DNA of 64,000 nucleotides from the NCBI GenBank assembly GCA_937982565.1, contig CALJLN010000034.1, positions 1 through 64,000 on the forward strand, written 5' to 3'. The notes under the pieces are model-generated. The model saw nothing but the letters and a program-made list of their open reading frames with translations, was not told the DNA's origin and did not search any database. The DNA comes from UBA2421 sp002343075. Its GTDB lineage: Bacteria; Planctomycetota; Phycisphaerae; Tepidisphaerales; Tepidisphaeraceae. Shown here piece after piece: positions 35,291-44,102 of this stretch. The position numbers were made by a program, and so were the translations under genes. The first letter of the stretch is position 1. Every line of letters starts with the position of its first letter.

Positions 35291-37210
35291 ATGAACTCGC
35301 CCGCAGTGCCAATCACGGACACCTACAGCGTCGTCGCACCTGACCGGCGGCGGTGGAGCTATACGCTCGTGTTCAGCGTGATTGGCACTGCGGTCACCGC
35401 GGGGTTTGTCGTGGGGATGGTCGCGCTGTTCGCCTGGCAGACACTTCCCGTTCTAAGCCATTCCGGTCTTGGCTATGTTACCTCGAACAACTGGCATTAT
35501 CGCCAGCAGATGTTCGGCGCGCTGTCCATGATCGTTGGCACACTACTGGTCTCGGCGGTGGCGCTTTGCGTGGCTGCGCCGGTGGGTATTGGCGCTGCGA
35601 TCATCACAAGCGAGTTTCTACCGGGACGCGCGCGCCTGATGGTAAAAATTGTGATCGAACTGCTTGCGGGTATTCCTTCAGTTGTCTACGGGTTGGTCGG
35701 CATCCTGTACCTCCGCACTTTCGTCTATGACACATTTGAAAGCTTTGACCTGCACAGCGGCGATACAATTCTGACCGCGGGGCTGCTGTTGGCGGTCATG
35801 ATTCTCCCCACGGTCATGACACTCAGTGACGACGCGCTCCGCGCCGTTCCAGCGCTGCAGCGGCAGGCGGCGCGCGGGCTAGGGCTTTCACGCCTTTCCG
35901 CGGTGATGCACGTGGCACTGCCGCAGGCTCGCATCGGCGTGATTGCCGCGGTCCTGCTGGCCCTGGGGCGGGCCTTGGGCGAAGCGATCGCGGTGTTTCT
36001 CGTGGTCGGCCGGCAGGATAACAACCTCCCCACCCAGCCGTTTACCCTACGCCCGCTTCTGGAATCGGGACAAACACTCGCCAGCAAACTCGGCGGGGCG
36101 GAAATCAACATCGCCTACGGCGACCCGCTCCACTGGGCCGCAGTCGTGGGATTGGGGCTGATGCTGCTCGTCATGGTTGGCACGGTAACACTGCTTGCGG
36201 CGGCGCTAACGTCCCCAAAGTCTGCCGCTTCGCCCCCACAGCCGGTTGAAAATGCGCCCAAACACGCCAGACCGACCAAAACGCATTCAACAAAAGGCAC
36301 ATCCGACGCACTTTTGACCGCGCGTCTTGCCCAAGAGCCAGCGGTAACGCGCCTGCCAAAGCGCCGCAAATGGCTTGAGCGATTCTCGATCGGCTCATTC
36401 GCAGCCTGCACGCTTCTGGCAACCGGCGTCATGCTCGCGATGATCCTCGCAATCTTCTATCGCGGCAGCTCGGCACTGAGCCTCCGCTTCTTCACCGAAC
36501 AAATCAAACTGGTCGGCGCCGACGGCGGAATCTTCTTTAACATCATCGGAACACTCCTGCTTATCACCACAGCACTGTGCGTCTGCACACCGATCGCAGT
36601 GGCCGTCGCACTCATGCAGTCGGTCTATCTTCGTGAACGGGCGGCGCGCGGACTGGGCATGGTGCTTTACCTTCTGAACGGCACGCCTTCGATACTCTTT
36701 GGCCTGTTCGGGCTGGTCGTCTTCGTGAAGTTCCTTGGCTGGGGCAAGTCATGGCTTGCTGGCGGGATTCTTCTCGGGCTGATGATGATCCCCATCGTCA
36801 CCGTCGCGCTGGTGGAGCGCATGAAAGCGTTGCCCAAGAAATACATCGAGGCCGCACGTGGGCTGGGCTTGAGCAAGTCGCAGACGGTCTGGTCAGTCAT
36901 CATCCCTCAATCGCGCGCAGGATTGGTCACAGGCTCGCTGCTGGGGCTAGCCCGTGCCGCGGGGGAAACGGCACCGATCATGTTCACCGCGACGATCTTC
37001 GCCGGCGCGATGTTCCCACGCGGGATCGTGGAAAGCCCGGTGCTGTCGCTGCCGTATCACATTTTCATTCTCGCACAAGATTCGTTTGATCCACGTGTCG
37101 GCGAAAAGCTATGGGGCACCGCCGCGGCACTTTTGATGATTGTCATGCTGCTCAGCCTGATCGCACTACCGGTGCGGCTCAGGATTCACGAGGAGGCCGT
37201 AAGTGCTTAA
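35291..37210 (+). CDS. pstCA: Fused PstC-PstA phosphate permease
   Basis: One 639-residue polypeptide holds both ABC permease subunits. The PstC half is about residues 1-300 (APVGIGAAIITSEFLPGRAR, ELLAGIPSVVYGLVG, and the EAA loop QAARGLGLSRLSAVMHVALPQARIG). A hydrophilic linker with Pro, Lys and Thr follows at about 305-355. The PstA half is about 360-639 (TPIAVAVALMQSVYL, LNGTPSILFGLFGLVV, EAA loop YIEAARGLGLSKSQTVWSVIIPQS, GLARAAGETAPI). Each half has six predicted membrane helices. In most bacteria these are separate genes. The linker has no stop or frame break. It overlaps pstB by eight bases, so the operon is tight. Confidence 0.92.
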   Translation: MNSPAVPITDTYSVVAPDRRRWSYTLVFSVIGTAVTAGFVVGMVALFAWQTLPVLSHSGLGYVTSNNWHYRQQMFGALSMIVGTLLVSAVALCVAAPVGIGAAIITSEFLPGRARLMVKIVIELLAGIPSVVYGLVGILYLRTFVYDTFESFDLHSGDTILTAGLLLAVMILPTVMTLSDDALRAVPALQRQAARGLGLSRLSAVMHVALPQARIGVIAAVLLALGRALGEAIAVFLVVGRQDNNLPTQPFTLRPLLESGQTLASKLGGAEINIAYGDPLHWAAVVGLGLMLLVMVGTVTLLAAALTSPKSAASPPQPVENAPKHARPTKTHSTKGTSDALLTARLAQEPAVTRLPKRRKWLERFSIGSFAACTLLATGVMLAMILAIFYRGSSALSLRFFTEQIKLVGADGGIFFNIIGTLLLITTALCVCTPIAVAVALMQSVYLRERAARGLGMVLYLLNGTPSILFGLFGLVVFVKFLGWGKSWLAGGILLGLMMIPIVTVALVERMKALPKKYIEAARGLGLSKSQTVWSVIIPQSRAGLVTGSLLGLARAAGETAPIMFTATIFAGAMFPRGIVESPVLSLPYHIFILAQDSFDPRVGEKLWGTAAALLMIVMLLSLIALPVRLRIHEEAVSA

Positions 37211-38012
37211 GCTGGCTCAGGATAGCGCATGTTGCAGCACCGAAACAGTCTCTCCGGCGGTGCTGGAAGCGCGCGGACTGTCAGTTTCCATTGCTGGACG
37301 GCCCATCCTCAAAGATGTCAATCTCACGATTCAACCGCGGCAGGTGTTTGGCATCATCGGGCCTAGCGGTGCGGGCAAGAGTACGCTCATCAAATGTTTC
37401 AATCGACTCATCGAGCTGACCCCGCGCGCGGTTGTTTCGGGTGACATTACCTTCAATCAGGGGTCTATATTGAGCGGCGCCCTCCACCCGGACGACTTGC
37501 GCGTCCGCATCGGCATGCTCTTTCAGCAACCGGTGGTGTTCCCGAAGAGCATTTATCAGAATGTGATCTTCGGCGTGCGCCGGCTACGCATGGTGTCGCG
37601 GCGTGCGCTGCCCGATGTGGCCGAAGCGGCGCTTCGCGAAGCGGCGCTCTGGGAGGAAGTGAAGGACCGTCTGACCGACTCGGCCTTGAAGCTCTCCGTC
37701 GGGCAACAGCAACGCCTTTGCCTTGCGCGGACGCTAGCTATGCAGCCGGAAGTCATATTAATGGATGAGCCGACCAGCGCGCTCGACCCGCGCAGCACCG
37801 AGGCGATCGAACAACTCATGCTGCGGTTGAAAGAGCGACATACCATCGTACTGGTAACACATAACATCGGGCAGGCGCGTCGCGTGTGCGACTGGCTGGC
37901 GTGTGTCTGCGTCAACAATGGCGTTGGCGAAGTCGCCGAAACTGCCTGCTGCGACCAGATGCTCGACAACCCCTGCTGCCAGGCGGTAGTGGATTACTTG
38001 AAAAGGAACTAG
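37203..38012 (+). CDS. pstB: Cysteine-rich PstB phosphate ABC ATPase
   Basis: The 269-residue ATPase drives import through the fused permease. Walker A is GPSGAGKST (about 53-61), Walker B VILMDEPTSALDP and the H-loop His is in VTHN. The signature is LSVGQQQR instead of LSGGQQQR. It is unusually rich in cysteine: C10-C11, C65, C173, C229, C234, C236, C249-C250, C258-C259, with vicinal pairs at both ends. The start is GTG 37203, nine bases after GAGGAGG, inside the end of pstCA. The pairs could sense or bind trivalent arsenic, which would fit the cluster, but this is inference. Confidence 0.93.
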   Translation: MLKLAQDSACCSTETVSPAVLEARGLSVSIAGRPILKDVNLTIQPRQVFGIIGPSGAGKSTLIKCFNRLIELTPRAVVSGDITFNQGSILSGALHPDDLRVRIGMLFQQPVVFPKSIYQNVIFGVRRLRMVSRRALPDVAEAALREAALWEEVKDRLTDSALKLSVGQQQRLCLARTLAMQPEVILMDEPTSALDPRSTEAIEQLMLRLKERHTIVLVTHNIGQARRVCDWLACVCVNNGVGEVAETACCDQMLDNPCCQAVVDYLKRN

Positions 38013-38095
38013 AGCTGTAAAACGTCTGTGCCGAGCACAGGTGAGGCAATCCTGTTCCATGCAACGCTGTAAGGGATTAAGAAATAGAGGAGACC

Positions 38096-39289
38096 ATGGC
38101 CGGAGAATTTTCATCAAGTGAAGCGGAAGTGGATTACGACATCGAAGGCGAAGTGAAGTCGCGCTATGCCGCAGGGGCCCAGGCAGCGGAGGCCGCACTC
38201 TGTTGCCCCGTGGACTACGACCCGCAATTCCTCAAGATCATTCCAAGGGAGATCATCGAGCGCGATTACGGCTGTGGCGATCCCAGCAAACATGTCGAGG
38301 TCGGCGAGACTGTGCTCGATCTCGGTTCCGGCGGAGGGAAGATTTGCTACATCCTGTCACAAAAGGTCGGGTCGGCGGGAACCGTGATCGGTGTCGACAT
38401 GAACGACACCATGCTGTCACTCGCGCGGAAGTATCAGAATCAGATCGCCCAATCCGTGGGTTATAAAAATACCGATTTTCGCAAGGGCAAGATTCAAGAT
38501 CTCGCTCTCTCGCTCGACAAGGCACAAACATGGCTCGATAAGAATCCCATTCGCTCGATCGATGACGTGCAGAAGTTTGAGGCCGAGTGCGACCGTCTGC
38601 GCCGGGAAGAAACGCTGATTGCAGACGACAGCATCGACGTGATTGTGAGCAATTGCGTGCTGAACCTGGTCAAGCCTGGTGAAAAGAAGAAACTCTTCGG
38701 CGAAATGTTCCGTGTCTTGAAGCGCGGCGGGCGGTGCGTGATTAGCGACATCGTCTGGGACGAACCCCCGACTGACGCGATTCTTAATGACCCAAAACTT
38801 TGGAGCGGGTGCATCAGCGGGGCGTTCGGGGAGGTGGAGTTCCTTGAAATGTTCGAGCAAGCCGGATTCTACGGCATCGAGGTGCTGGTGCGACAATTCG
38901 AGCCGTGGCAAACCATCGACGGCGTTGAGTTTCGCTCGCTCACTGTCCGAGCCTACAAGGGGAAGCAGGGAGAATGCCGCGAACACAACCAGGCACTGAT
39001 ATACAAGGGGCCGTGGAAACAGGTGAAGGATGATGACAACCACATGTTCTTCCGCGGGGAACGGATGGCCGTGTGCAAGAAAACGTTTGACCTGATGACC
39101 GACCCCAACGGGCCCTACGCCGGGCAGGTCATCGGTGTGGAACCGCTCAATGCAGTCAAATCAGCAGACGCAGAGCTGTTTGACTGCAAGCGTGTAGCCC
39201 GCCGACACGCTAAGGAAAGTAAAGGACAGGATTATCGCGCCACCACTGGCGCCGGCGCCGACTGCTGCGGGCCGGATGGCTGCTGCTGA
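38096..39289 (+). CDS. arsM: ArsM-type arsenite S-adenosylmethionine methyltransferase
   Basis: A 397-residue cytoplasmic enzyme that would methylate As(III) stepwise with SAM. The class I methyltransferase fold shows VLDLGSGGGKIC (motif I, about 73-84), GVDMNDTML and DVIVSNCVLNLV. The catalytic-type cysteines of the family are present (LCCPVDY at C36-C37, SNC at 187, SGC at 229). The C-terminus ends in CCGPDGCC (390-397), a metalloid-binding tail typical of arsenic methyltransferases of arsenosugar clusters. AGAGGAG lies a few bases before the ATG. It follows pstB by 83 bases and precedes arsS by 56, so one operon is likely. Confidence 0.9.
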   Translation: MAGEFSSSEAEVDYDIEGEVKSRYAAGAQAAEAALCCPVDYDPQFLKIIPREIIERDYGCGDPSKHVEVGETVLDLGSGGGKICYILSQKVGSAGTVIGVDMNDTMLSLARKYQNQIAQSVGYKNTDFRKGKIQDLALSLDKAQTWLDKNPIRSIDDVQKFEAECDRLRREETLIADDSIDVIVSNCVLNLVKPGEKKKLFGEMFRVLKRGGRCVISDIVWDEPPTDAILNDPKLWSGCISGAFGEVEFLEMFEQAGFYGIEVLVRQFEPWQTIDGVEFRSLTVRAYKGKQGECREHNQALIYKGPWKQVKDDDNHMFFRGERMAVCKKTFDLMTDPNGPYAGQVIGVEPLNAVKSADAELFDCKRVARRHAKESKGQDYRATTGAGADCCGPDGCC

Positions 39290-39345
39290 GCGCGCAACCG
39301 ACCGCTTTGCGCCTTCGTCTCCTCTGAAAAAGCTATGGAATAAGC

Positions 39346-40368
39346 ATGAACATCACATTACCAGTCAATCAAAGACACGACTTGTTTGGCGAGCGGCTTC
39401 GCGCAGACAACCAACTTCTCCGCCGCAGGGCGCTGGGGACGTTGCAGATCAACGTCGGCAAAATGTGCAATCTCGCTTGTCATCACTGCCACGTTGAAGC
39501 AGGGCCTAGGCGGAAGGAGATCATGACCTGGGAGACGATGGAAAACATCGTCACATGGCTCGATCAACATGGGAAGGCGGCTGGCGTCACGACAATCGAT
39601 ATCACCGGGGGCGCGCCAGAGATGAACCCTCACTTCAAGCGATTCGTCGAGGCGTTGACCGCGCGCGGCTATCATATTCTTGACCGTTGCAACCTCACAA
39701 TCCTGCTCGAGCCGGGTTACGAGGAGATGATCGCGTTTTTTGTGAAGCACAAGGTTGAATTGGTCGCGAGCCTTCCTTGTTACCTCGAAGACAACGTCGA
39801 CAAGCAGCGAGGGCAGGGCGTGTACCACGAGTCGATCGACGTGTTGCAGAAACTCAACGCGGCCGGATATGGCTTGCCCGGCTCGCCGCTGCGGCTCGAC
39901 CTGGTGTTTAACCCGGTGGGTTACGGCCTTCCGCCAGCGCAGAAACAGTTGGAAATCGATTACAAGCGCGAACTTCTAGCGCGATACAACATTCACTTTC
40001 ATACGCTCTGGTCGATCACCAACATGCCGATCAAGCGATTCGAGCATGCGCTGCGCCGCGATAAGAAGTTTGACATGTACATGGACAAGCTCACCTCGGC
40101 CCACCGCAGGGACAATGTGGAGAATGTCATGTGCCGCGACCTGGTGAGCATCGGCTGGCAGGGAAGCGTGTACGACTGCGACTTCAACCAGATGCTGCAG
40201 ATGCCGCTCGACGGCCCGGCGGGGGAAGAGCACTTTGTCGAGTCCGCAGGCAGAAAACTGTGGGAATTCACGCCCGAGGAGCTGATCAATCGCGACATCC
40301 GCACGGCAAGCCACTGCTTCGGCTGCACCGCCGGTGCGGGGTCAAGCTGTACGGGAGCGCTGGGATAG
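39346..40368 (+). CDS. arsS: Arsenosugar-biosynthesis radical SAM protein ArsS
   Basis: The 340-residue enzyme has the 4Fe-4S motif C41-x3-C45-x2-C48 (MCNLACHHCHVEAGP), then TTIDITGGAPEMNPHF with the SAM-contacting GGAPE, RCNLTILLEPGY, and PCYLEDNVDKQRG. Its C-terminal DUF3641 domain carries further cysteines (MCRDLVSIGWQGSVYDCDFNQ, SHCFGCTAGAGSSCTGALG). In this family ArsS joins the 5'-deoxyadenosyl group to dimethylarsenite, giving the precursor of arsenosugars. Every landmark is present and intact. It is the last gene of the cluster and is followed by a hairpin at 40423. Confidence 0.93.
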   Translation: MNITLPVNQRHDLFGERLRADNQLLRRRALGTLQINVGKMCNLACHHCHVEAGPRRKEIMTWETMENIVTWLDQHGKAAGVTTIDITGGAPEMNPHFKRFVEALTARGYHILDRCNLTILLEPGYEEMIAFFVKHKVELVASLPCYLEDNVDKQRGQGVYHESIDVLQKLNAAGYGLPGSPLRLDLVFNPVGYGLPPAQKQLEIDYKRELLARYNIHFHTLWSITNMPIKRFEHALRRDKKFDMYMDKLTSAHRRDNVENVMCRDLVSIGWQGSVYDCDFNQMLQMPLDGPAGEEHFVESAGRKLWEFTPEELINRDIRTASHCFGCTAGAGSSCTGALG

Positions 40369-40422
40369 CGTTTGGTCGGATCACATGATGGGCGAAACGT
40401 TCTATCCCACGCAAACAAGAAA

Positions 40423-40453
40423 GCCGCCGGGACATGTGAATGTCGCCGGCGGC
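40423..40453. terminator. Bidirectional terminator hairpin
   Basis: GCCGCCGG-G-ACAT pairs with ATGT-CG-CCGGCGGC around the loop GTGA, followed on the plus side by AATTTGTTTG and on the minus side by TTTCTTGTTT. It sits between the convergent arsS and LEPR-type genes and probably ends both transcripts. Confidence 0.75.
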
Positions 40454-40482
40454 AATTTGTTTGAAGATTGTAGCGGAGCGGT

Positions 40483-41931
40483 TTACCTCGTTGCCAGCCG
40501 AAGCGCGCCGGCAAGTTGGACTGAGGCGCGATCGCTGAGAATCTGCTGGCTGTTGTCAAACGTGTCAAACCGTGCTGTAGAGAACGTGAATGTTCCCGTG
40601 TCGGCTCGGCCGGTGATCAGGTTCGAGTAGGTCGTCGCCACCGGCGGGGCATTGGTGTTGCCACCGCCGAAGTTGCGGGCCTGGTAGATCTTGCGGACGT
40701 AATCCTGGTAACTGGTGTACGTGGTCGAGGGAACGTTGGCGTTGGGGAAAACGTTCTGCCCGCCGATAAGCGGCGCGTCATTGATGCCGGTTCTGGGGTA
40801 GAGCGCATCGCCGGAGTTCAGCGCGGCCATCAGCAGCAGATTATTCTCAGTAACAAGCTGAGTTCCGGCACCAACAATTGACGGCTGGGCGAGCACATTT
40901 TGTGCCCATACGGATGTCTGGACATAGTTGGCGAAGATCTCTTCGTTCTGGCTGTTGGGGTTATCGGTGTGGAGCGCTTCGTGCGCGAGGAATGTCGCGA
41001 GCACCTGGAACGGTTCGCCTTGAAGCGAAGTCTTGAAGAGTGTGCGAAGGCGGCCGGTGGTTGCAGAGACCTTGGTTTCAGCCACAACCGCTCCGCCGGA
41101 CACTTCGGAGCTGAAATCGACGACCGTGAAGGGCTGGTTGGTCGGGTTGGCGCTGGTCAGCATCACTTCAATGGCTGGTTCGCCGACAGTGCCGACGAGC
41201 GAAGCCATCGCGGCACGCAGGTTGGCGTTCGGGACGATTGATGTTGTCGTGGCATCGTTGAACCGTGCCAAAGCCGTCGTACGCTGGGCGGTTGTGAGGG
41301 TTCCAGCATTCACCTTGGCGTCGAGATATGCGTTGAGGTTGGTGGTGACGGTGCCGCTGGACGGCGAGGTGGGCGTGGCGGTCACGGCCGGCGCGCTGCT
41401 GAAGATGCTGTTGTTGAAAAAGGCGAGATTTGTTGCCACGAAGGAACGGCTGGCGAGGGTGAATCGCTCTTTGTTGAGTCCCTTTGGAAGTTTGGCGATT
41501 AGATCGGTCGTGGTCGGTGCCGAGGCACCGTCGGCGATGGCTCCGGCATACGCGATGAGCTGAGCCCCCTTGCGAACGCGTCGGTCAGTGGTGAAGACAA
41601 GCTTATTGCCATCAGCACCCACATCGACGTTGGTTATATTGATGGTTTGCTTCTTCTGAGCCAGGTTGGGGCTGGTTGTGTCGGTCTTGAAGCCAAACAT
41701 GCGGAACTTGGTCGGATCAAGTAGCGTAATGTTGGTGGCAAAGCGCACAGTGACGCGCGATGACGCGATGCCGGTACCGTCATCACCGGTCAGCATTGCC
41801 ACTTTGATCTTGCTATCCAAGATCGAGGTAGAGAGGTGCTGGCGTCGTTCGAGCGTTTCGATCGAGCAGGATTTGCCAGAGACATTGGCGGCGGTGTTGC
41901 GTGAACCCCGGGTAAACAATCGAGAAAACAT
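40483..41931 (-). CDS. LEPR-type secreted protein with HExxH metalloprotease motif
   Basis: A 482-residue exported protein. The leader IETLERRQHLS (about residues 23-33) is a variant of the planctomycetal LEPR-XLL signal. A first region of about 40-150 has an Ig-like beta pattern (TVRFATNITLLDPTKFRMFG, NKLVFTTDRRVRKGAQLIAYA). Around residue 320 is FLAHEALHTDN: HEALH is the HExxH zinc motif, with Glu-Glu in NEEIFANYV about 10 residues on. This could be a gluzincin-type metallopeptidase, but no family is recognised. GGAG lies eight bases before ATG 41931. It converges with arsS across the hairpin. Confidence 0.75.
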   Translation of the reverse strand: MFSRLFTRGSRNTAANVSGKSCSIETLERRQHLSTSILDSKIKVAMLTGDDGTGIASSRVTVRFATNITLLDPTKFRMFGFKTDTTSPNLAQKKQTINITNVDVGADGNKLVFTTDRRVRKGAQLIAYAGAIADGASAPTTTDLIAKLPKGLNKERFTLASRSFVATNLAFFNNSIFSSAPAVTATPTSPSSGTVTTNLNAYLDAKVNAGTLTTAQRTTALARFNDATTTSIVPNANLRAAMASLVGTVGEPAIEVMLTSANPTNQPFTVVDFSSEVSGGAVVAETKVSATTGRLRTLFKTSLQGEPFQVLATFLAHEALHTDNPNSQNEEIFANYVQTSVWAQNVLAQPSIVGAGTQLVTENNLLLMAALNSGDALYPRTGINDAPLIGGQNVFPNANVPSTTYTSYQDYVRKIYQARNFGGGNTNAPPVATTYSNLITGRADTGTFTFSTARFDTFDNSQQILSDRASVQLAGALRLATR

Positions 41932-42104
41932 AAGTAACACTCCAAAAAGCACGCGGCAGACCCGCGCATCATATCTGCCTTCGATGCGCAGACAGCGCGT
42001 CTGCCGCTCTCAAAGGACTATTATTGAACGTCGGCATAACGCTCGGCATTTCATTCAATTTCCTCGGAACCCCTGCAAGTGAAGTAGGACACACAACTTA
42101 CGCG

Positions 42105-44102
42105 CTACTGGCGGAATCTGCGCCACCAGAGTTCCAGCATTAACATCGCGTAGATTCGATGTGAGTGGTCGAAACGAAGCGCCTCATGAGCATCGACAAG
42201 CTTGCGCGCCTCGGCGGGGACCATGTTTTGCGACAAAAACGAGTCTTTGGCAAAGAGCAGGTCGTGCACCATCGGGCGAAGCTCGCCCCGCAACCATTCG
42301 CCGATCGGCAAAGCAAAGCCCATTTTTCGCCGCGTGAAGACCTCTCTGGGTAACTGCGCTGCAAATGCCTCCCGCAGAAGCCGTTTGCCACCCCCCTTTA
42401 GGAGTTGCGGTGTAGAAAGCCCTGCGGCGAAGGTGACAAGGTCGTGGTCCATGAAGGGGGCACGCACCTCCAATGCGTGGAGCATGCTGGCGCGATCGAC
42501 CTTGGTCAGCAGATCATCCGGCAAATAGGTCACTCGATCGGTCGCCAACGCTGCTTGAACGACGTCTCTACAGCCGCCCACTTTTGTGAATATTGTCACT
42601 AACGAATCGAGTGTATCGACAATTCCCCCCGTCACGCCAAGCAGCGGTTGCAACGTGCGCTCGTCGAAGAACCTCATATAGGCCGAGTACCGGTCGGCCG
42701 GCGCTTCGATCGCCGTGCGGAGAAGGCGTTTGAGCCTCGTGATCCGACCCTTTGGGTGAATTCCGGGCAACGCCTGCCATATTCGTGAAGAAACGACATC
42801 GCCCAATCCCAGGGGTAGCGCGCGGATGCGTTCGGCGATCTTCATCGCGCGATAGCGGTCATACCCCCCGAACAACTCGTCACCGCCGTCGCCGGAGAGG
42901 GCTACTTTGACGTGCTCGCGCGCCGCACGCGCCAGATAATGGGTAGGCAGAGCCGATGAGTCCGCGAAGGGTTCGCCGTACACCCCGGCGAGCCTAGGCA
43001 AATCCTCCGCGGCGTTGGGGCGGACAACGAGCTTAGTGTGCCTGGTGCCCAAATGGCCCGCGACCGCCTGGGCGTGGGCCGTTTCGTCATAGCGGGCGTC
43101 ATCAAACCCGATGCTGAACGTATGCACACTCTGCCGGTCGCCCGCCGCCTGTCGCATGGCCAGCGCTATCACGGAAGAATCGACTCCACCGGAGAGAAAA
43201 CAGCCGAGCGGCACATCTGAAACCAGTTGCCGCTTGACCGCTTGCTGCACGAGCGCGCGCGTCTGGGAAACGGCCTGTTCTGGCGAAAGGTTGCTGGTAG
43301 CGGTGCCGTGATTCGGGTCGAAGTAGCTCTCGCGATCGCACCCACGCTGATGAAGTCGCATCCAACTTGCCGGCGCAAGCTTCCATGCGCCGCGATAGAT
43401 CGTCATGGCACCTGGCACATAGCCCCACCGCAGATACTCCGCCAGCGCATAGTAATCCACCGCGGGCACAAACCACGGCACACGACGCAACGCCGAGAGT
43501 TCGCTGGCAAATGCAATGGCTGCCGGACACTGTGCGTTGGAGAAAATCTCCACCTGTAAATCATCCGTTTCGTGCGTCAAAAACCCCGTCCAGGGGTTTC
43601 CGGCTGCATCGACTGCACAGAAGTAGAGCGGCTTTTGCCCCATTCGGTCGCGGGCAAGGAGCAGTGATTGCGTCGTTTCGTCCCAAAGAGCCAACGAGAG
43701 CATGCCATTGACTCGCCTGAGCGCATCCGTTCCCCATTGATCGAGCGCAAGCAGCAATACCTCGGTATCGCTCTCGGTTCGCCAACGGTAGTTCGGGCGG
43801 ATATCAGACAATTCGCGGCGAAGCTCGCGATAGTTGTAGATCTCGCCATTGAACACCATCCATTTGCCGTTACGGCCGTCGTCGAACGGTTGCAGCGATC
43901 TTTCATCGAGATCGATAACTGCCATGCGTCGATGAACGAGACCACATTGCGGGCGAAACTTGGCCACTTCCTGATCGTGATTCAGATAAAGCCCCTGGCC
44001 GTCCGGCCCGCGATGCGATAAGTCTGCGCTCAGGGACTCGAGCTGCGCATGGTCGATGCGATAGCGATCGTCCCAGGTGATGATGCCCGCTAAGCCACAC
44101 AT
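42105..44102 (-). CDS. asnB: Glutamine-hydrolysing asparagine synthetase
   Basis: The 665-residue enzyme makes Asn from Asp, ATP and Gln ammonia, or in biosynthetic clusters amidates a special substrate. The N-terminal glutaminase domain begins with Cys2 (MCGLAGI), HRGPDGQG, FNGEIYNYREL and the class II amidotransferase core (residues about 1-210). The synthetase domain holds SGGVDSSVIALAM (pyrophosphate loop), ALSGDGGDELFGGYDRY, and DLLTKVDRASM. It is longer than E. coli AsnB because of an insertion in the middle and C-terminus, as in exopolysaccharide-linked homologues. Nearby genes do not tell which substrate it uses, so asparagine is the default reading. Confidence 0.93.
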   Translation of the reverse strand: MCGLAGIITWDDRYRIDHAQLESLSADLSHRGPDGQGLYLNHDQEVAKFRPQCGLVHRRMAVIDLDERSLQPFDDGRNGKWMVFNGEIYNYRELRRELSDIRPNYRWRTESDTEVLLLALDQWGTDALRRVNGMLSLALWDETTQSLLLARDRMGQKPLYFCAVDAAGNPWTGFLTHETDDLQVEIFSNAQCPAAIAFASELSALRRVPWFVPAVDYYALAEYLRWGYVPGAMTIYRGAWKLAPASWMRLHQRGCDRESYFDPNHGTATSNLSPEQAVSQTRALVQQAVKRQLVSDVPLGCFLSGGVDSSVIALAMRQAAGDRQSVHTFSIGFDDARYDETAHAQAVAGHLGTRHTKLVVRPNAAEDLPRLAGVYGEPFADSSALPTHYLARAAREHVKVALSGDGGDELFGGYDRYRAMKIAERIRALPLGLGDVVSSRIWQALPGIHPKGRITRLKRLLRTAIEAPADRYSAYMRFFDERTLQPLLGVTGGIVDTLDSLVTIFTKVGGCRDVVQAALATDRVTYLPDDLLTKVDRASMLHALEVRAPFMDHDLVTFAAGLSTPQLLKGGGKRLLREAFAAQLPREVFTRRKMGFALPIGEWLRGELRPMVHDLLFAKDSFLSQNMVPAEARKLVDAHEALRFDHSHRIYAMLMLELWWRRFRQ

